Shown: one piece after another, positions 6,541-9,121 of the stretch
Layout: every line of letters starts with the position of its first letter
How positions within the stretch are numbered: position 1 is the first letter of the stretch
From: an uncultured Microbacteriaceae bacterium
GTDB lineage: Bacteria > Actinomycetota > Actinomycetes > Actinomycetales > Microbacteriaceae
Assembly: GCA_903907615.1 (NCBI GenBank)
Contig: CAIVOR010000004.1
Location: forward strand, 1-9,121
DNA length: 9,121 nucleotides
Direction: 5' to 3'
The notes under the pieces: model-generated
What the model was told of the DNA's origin: nothing
What the model saw: only the letters and a program-made list of their open reading frames with translations
Databases searched by the model: none
Translations under genes and position numbers: made by a program

Positions 6541-6547
6541 TGCACCG

Positions 6548-7492
6548 CTAGGCGCCGCGTGCGCGTGTAACCAGGGCAGCAAATGTTTCAGCCAGGTCGT
6601 AGCCAGCCGCCTCAATCGCCAAGGGGACGAGCGACGTCTCGGTGAGCCCCGGGAGCGCATTGGCTTCCAAAAGCCACGCCACGCCCGCGTCGTCCACGAT
6701 GAGATCGATGCGCGCTAAATAGTCGAGGCCGAGCAGCTCGTAGACAGTCAGGGCGGTATCGCGCACACGCAGTGCCGTGTCATCTGCCAATCGGGCCGGT
6801 GCGTAAAAAGTAGTTTCGCCCGCGTTGTATCGCGCCTCAAAGCTATAGACGCCGTCGAGCGGCACAATCTCGACAGCCGGAAGGACCTCTGCGCCGTTAC
6901 CCCGATTCATGACGGTCACGCCCACCTCGGTTCCGGAGATGAATTTCTCGACGAGCGCCTCTTCGCCATACGTGAAGGCCTCCACCATGGCGCGCGGAAG
7001 ATCGGCGGCGGCCGAAACGATGCTCACGCCCTGGGCGGATCCCCCCTGAGCAGGCTTGACGACTAAGTGTTCTCCGAGGTGCGCCACGATGAGCTCGAGC
7101 ACGGCGCCGGCGCCCAGCTCACGGAATGCTTCGCGGGCAAGTGTCAATGAGGGCGCTGTGGGAATACCCGCGCGACCGGCCAGTGTCTTGGTGGTCGGTT
7201 TGTGCCACGCCAGGCGCGCTGCTTCGGGCGAGGGGCCGACGTAGCTGTGGTCACCGGCGCGGAGCAGATCGAGTAGCGCACCGTCTTCCCCGCTTGAGCC
7301 GTGAAGAGCCGGCCACACGGCATCGGGTGACTGGGAGGCGAGACGAGACAGCAACGAGGCATCGGGATCGACCAAGCTCACGCTGAGGCCCGATGATGTG
7401 AGCGCGTCCGCCACACGTCGTCCCGAGCGCAGCGAAACCTCGCGCTCATGAGAAATTCCTCCCGCAAGAACGGTGACATTCGATTGACTCAT
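6548..7492 (-). CDS. D-alanine--D-alanine ligase family protein (ATP-grasp)
   Basis: The protein resembles Ddl, which joins two D-alanines using ATP to supply peptidoglycan precursors in the cytoplasm. Its 314 residues match the short DdlB-type length. Visible motifs are GGISHEREVSLRSG (11-24) with the substrate-binding glutamate E16, LHGSSGEDG (64-72), the omega-loop YSFEARYN with the tyrosine of DdlB Tyr216, ARIDLIVDD with the catalytic arginine, and LLEANALPGLTETSLVP with the metal-binding N. The serine loop reads GGSAQGVS where DdlB has EGSSVGMS, keeping the first serine. ATG 7492 has AAGGGAA 5 nt upstream. The gene lies 15 bp after the aminotransferase and is likely co-transcribed with it. 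Actinobacteria often also encode a longer Ddl elsewhere, so this may be a second copy; I therefore give no symbol. Confidence 0.87.
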   Translation of the reverse strand: MSQSNVTVLAGGISHEREVSLRSGRRVADALTSSGLSVSLVDPDASLLSRLASQSPDAVWPALHGSSGEDGALLDLLRAGDHSYVGPSPEAARLAWHKPTTKTLAGRAGIPTAPSLTLAREAFRELGAGAVLELIVAHLGEHLVVKPAQGGSAQGVSIVSAAADLPRAMVEAFTYGEEALVEKFISGTEVGVTVMNRGNGAEVLPAVEIVPLDGVYSFEARYNAGETTFYAPARLADDTALRVRDTALTVYELLGLDYLARIDLIVDDAGVAWLLEANALPGLTETSLVPLAIEAAGYDLAETFAALVTRARGA

Positions 7493-7507
7493 GTGAATTC
7501 CCTTGGG

Positions 7508-8824
7508 CTAGCTCATGTCGGGCGGCGGAGCGGTAACACTCTCGTTCGCAGTGGGGAGGGCGAGGACGCCGGTGCCGGCAAAAGTGTCGAGCAGGTCGGT
7601 TTCACCTTGAATGACCGTGGCGAGACGGCGAATACCGATCCGGATGTTCTCGGGCGTGGGGTAACAGAATGACAATCGGAGGTTGTGCCGGCCGCCACCG
7701 TCGGCAAAAAACGCCGTACCGGGCGTGTAGGCGACGAGCTCTGTTACCGCCCGCGGAAGCATTGCTTTGCTGTCGAGCTGCTCGGGAAGATCTACCCAAA
7801 TGTAGAAGCCGCCATTGGGGATGTTCCACGACAGCTCGGGAAGGTGCTCGTCGAGTGCCTCGAGCATGGCATCCCGCCGCTCGCGATAGACACCGCGGAA
7901 CTCGTTTATCTGCCCGCGCCAGTCTGCCTGTGTCAGGTACTCAGAAATCACGAGCTGACTGAACGAACTCGGGCACAGGATGGCCGCTTCGGCAGCAAGG
8001 ACGAGCTTCTCCCGGATGGCGTGTGGAGCGAGGGCCCAGCCCACACGGAAGCCCGGGGCGAGCGTCTTCGAGAAGGAGCCGAGGTAAATGACGCCGTCCT
8101 CATCGAGAGAGCGGAGCGCGGGGGGCACGGGCTCGTCGAACGACAGGAGGCCGTAGGGGTTGTCCTCAAGGATGAGGATGTTGTGCTCTTTACAAATCGC
8201 AAGAATCTCAGGCCGACGTTCGGCCGACAGGGTGACTCCCGCGGGATTCTGGAAATTGGGAATCGTGTACAAGAACTTGATTGTGCGTTTCTCCGCCTTG
8301 AGCCGCACAATCGTTTCGCGCAACGCTTCGGGAACGAGACCGTTCTCGTCAGTGAGCACGTGCACCATGTGGGCTTGGTAGGAGCGGAAAACGCCAATGG
8401 CACCCACGTAACTGGGGGCCTCGGCCAAAATGATGTCGCCCGGATCGATAAAGAGCTTGGTAACGAGATCGAGCGCCTGCTGGCTTCCCGTGGTGACAAC
8501 AACATTGTCCATGCTTGCGGAAATACCCTCAAGGGCCATGACCTCAAGAATCTGCTCCCGCAAACGTGGGACACCCTGCCCCGAACCGTACTGAAGAGCC
8601 GTGGGCCCCTCGAGCGTCATCACGCGATCCAACGCGGTGCGAATCAGATCTTCGGGCAGTGCGCGAACGAAGGGCATGCCACCGGCGAGTGAGACAACCT
8701 CGGGACGCGAGGCCACCGCAAACAGGGCCCGGACCTCGGAGGCGCTGAGATCAGAAGCGCGCGCGGCATAGTGATCAAGCCAGGGATCGAGCTTGATCGG
8801 TTTTGCACCGCGGGGGTCACTCAC
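7508..8824 (-). CDS. PLP-dependent aminotransferase, fold type I (class I/II)
   Basis: This 438-residue enzyme transfers amino groups between amino acids and 2-oxo acids using pyridoxal phosphate. Key positions are visible: GSQQALD (113-119) for the phosphate cup, NFQNPAG with N193, ILEDNPYG with D221 and Y224, and SFSKTLAPGFRVGW with Schiff-base lysine K253 and R260. The substrate-carboxylate arginine is R383 in NLRLSF. It resembles the LysN/2-aminoadipate and MocR-like aminotransferase branch but has no N-terminal DNA-binding domain. The substrate cannot be read from sequence. Residues 411-438 form a non-conserved tail. The start is GTG 8824 with no Shine-Dalgarno, so it may be leaderless. 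Its neighbour Ddl suggests, but does not show, a link to amino-acid supply for the cell wall. Confidence 0.9.
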   Translation of the reverse strand: MSDPRGAKPIKLDPWLDHYAARASDLSASEVRALFAVASRPEVVSLAGGMPFVRALPEDLIRTALDRVMTLEGPTALQYGSGQGVPRLREQILEVMALEGISASMDNVVVTTGSQQALDLVTKLFIDPGDIILAEAPSYVGAIGVFRSYQAHMVHVLTDENGLVPEALRETIVRLKAEKRTIKFLYTIPNFQNPAGVTLSAERRPEILAICKEHNILILEDNPYGLLSFDEPVPPALRSLDEDGVIYLGSFSKTLAPGFRVGWALAPHAIREKLVLAAEAAILCPSSFSQLVISEYLTQADWRGQINEFRGVYRERRDAMLEALDEHLPELSWNIPNGGFYIWVDLPEQLDSKAMLPRAVTELVAYTPGTAFFADGGGRHNLRLSFCYPTPENIRIGIRRLATVIQGETDLLDTFAGTGVLALPTANESVTAPPPDMS

Positions 8825-8830
8825 CGGTTA

Positions 8831-8836
8831 ATGCTA
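8831..8836 (-). promoter_or_regulatory. Candidate -10 element for leaderless aminotransferase mRNA
   Basis: The minus strand reads TAGCAT, then TAACCG, then GTG at 8824. TAGCAT fits the actinobacterial TANNNT -10. The 6-nt distance to the start codon places the transcription start at or next to the GTG, as in leaderless genes. The -35 region is poor (TTGTGC at a 15-bp spacing). The element depends on one hexamer, so confidence is low. Confidence 0.3.
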
Positions 8837-8884
8837 TCGGGCGAGCGCCGGGCACAAATTCCGTGAGTTGAGCGCCCGAGCGGG

Positions 8885-8903
8885 CACGGGTTCACGACCC
8901 GTG
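8885..8903 (-). terminator. Hairpin after trxA, possible terminator
   Basis: CACGGGT-TCACG-ACCCGTG is a perfect 7-bp stem with a 5-nt loop, starting 2 bp past the trxA stop codon. A second GC stem, GCCCG-AG-CGGGC (8874-8885), overlaps its far end. There is no T-run. It sits in the 81-bp gap between trxA and the aminotransferase, both on the minus strand, and could limit read-through from trxA. Confidence 0.45.
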
Positions 8904-8905
8904 AA

Positions 8906-9121
8906 TTAGGCGATGAACGCGGCGAGGTCGGCTTCGAGTGCAGGCTTGGGCTTCGCCCCGATGACCGTCTTGACCACTTCACCGTTCTGAAAAACCTTCA
9001 TGGCCGGAATCGAGGTGATTTGGTACTCCATCGCGGTCTGCGGGTTTTCATCCACGTTGAGCTTGACGATGTCAATTTTGTCGCCGTGTTCAGCAAGAAT
9101 CTGGTCGAGGATGGGTCCCAC
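8906..9121 (-). CDS. trxA: Thioredoxin, C-terminal part (truncated by window edge)
   Basis: The 71 visible codons are the C-terminal two-thirds of a thioredoxin, the cytoplasmic protein that reduces disulfides with electrons from thioredoxin reductase. The fragment starts in the helix after the active site (VGPILDQILAEHG). It continues with the strand IVKLNVDENP, the cis-proline loop ITSIPAMKVF (P39 of the fragment) and NGEVVKTVIGAKPK before the last helix. The WCGPC active site must lie just beyond 9121. The GTG at the very edge is an internal valine, not a start. In actinobacteria trxA is often near parB and paired with trxB, which would lie upstream off the right edge. Confidence 0.93.
   Translation of the reverse strand: MGPILDQILAEHGDKIDIVKLNVDENPQTAMEYQITSIPAMKVFQNGEVVKTVIGAKPKPALEADLAAFIA

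Noticed and set aside
7685..8692. A 335-codon plus-strand open frame antisense to the aminotransferase
   Set aside because: It is the complementary frame of a gene with all PLP-enzyme motifs, and its own translation shows no family signature or ribosome site.
9119..9121. GTG at the right edge as a start for a 71-residue protein
   Set aside because: The protein is a thioredoxin, and this codon aligns with an internal valine just after the active site. The gene is cut by the window rather than starting here.
1..9121. A novel defence, mobile or biosynthetic system
   Set aside because: Every gene belongs to a recognised family. Gene order is the conserved oriC-proximal arrangement, and no repeats, integrases, transposases or CRISPR arrays are visible.

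Overview
The window is a replication-origin-proximal segment of an actinobacterial chromosome, most likely from the Micrococcales and probably Microbacteriaceae. The evidence is the gene order (dnaA divergent from rpmH-rnpA-yidD-yidC-jag-rsmG-parA-parB), the GC-rich coding sequence, the short YidC with no large periplasmic domain, the RpmH sequence (start MTKRTFQPNN, end RKGRTELSA), GTG starts, and actinobacterial parS sites. The family-level placement is inferred from general familiarity, not from a search.

Layout. Positions 1-17 hold the first bases downstream of dnaA, with a DnaA-box-like 9-mer inside a near-palindrome. In this phylum oriC usually lies between dnaA and dnaN, so the true origin is probably just off the left edge. 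dnaA occupies 18-1415 on the minus strand. The 242-bp intergenic region (1416-1657) separates dnaA from rpmH and carries one perfect and one near-perfect DnaA box plus predicted promoters in both directions. From 1658 to 6491 eight plus-strand genes follow with short gaps or overlaps: rpmH (ribosomal protein bL34), rnpA (RNase P protein), yidD and yidC (membrane protein insertion), jag (KH/R3H RNA-binding protein), rsmG (16S rRNA m7G methyltransferase), parA and parB (chromosome segregation). Two parS sites sit at the jag/rsmG and rsmG/parA junctions, where they overlap stop and start codons. From 6548 to the right edge three minus-strand genes converge on parB: a partial thioredoxin (trxA), a fold-type I PLP aminotransferase, and a D-alanine--D-alanine ligase family protein 15 bp behind it.

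How it works together. The window combines replication initiation (DnaA and its boxes), origin segregation (ParA, ParB, parS), and a ribosome/membrane biogenesis operon. All are normally kept close to oriC. The right-hand block is metabolic: redox, amino-acid transamination and peptidoglycan precursor synthesis. I see no mobile element, CRISPR, tRNA, rRNA or phage gene, and no broken gene; coding density is high and no gap exceeds 300 bases. I did not find a previously undescribed system. The findings worth a second look are mostly regulatory DNA shared with coding or start/stop signals.
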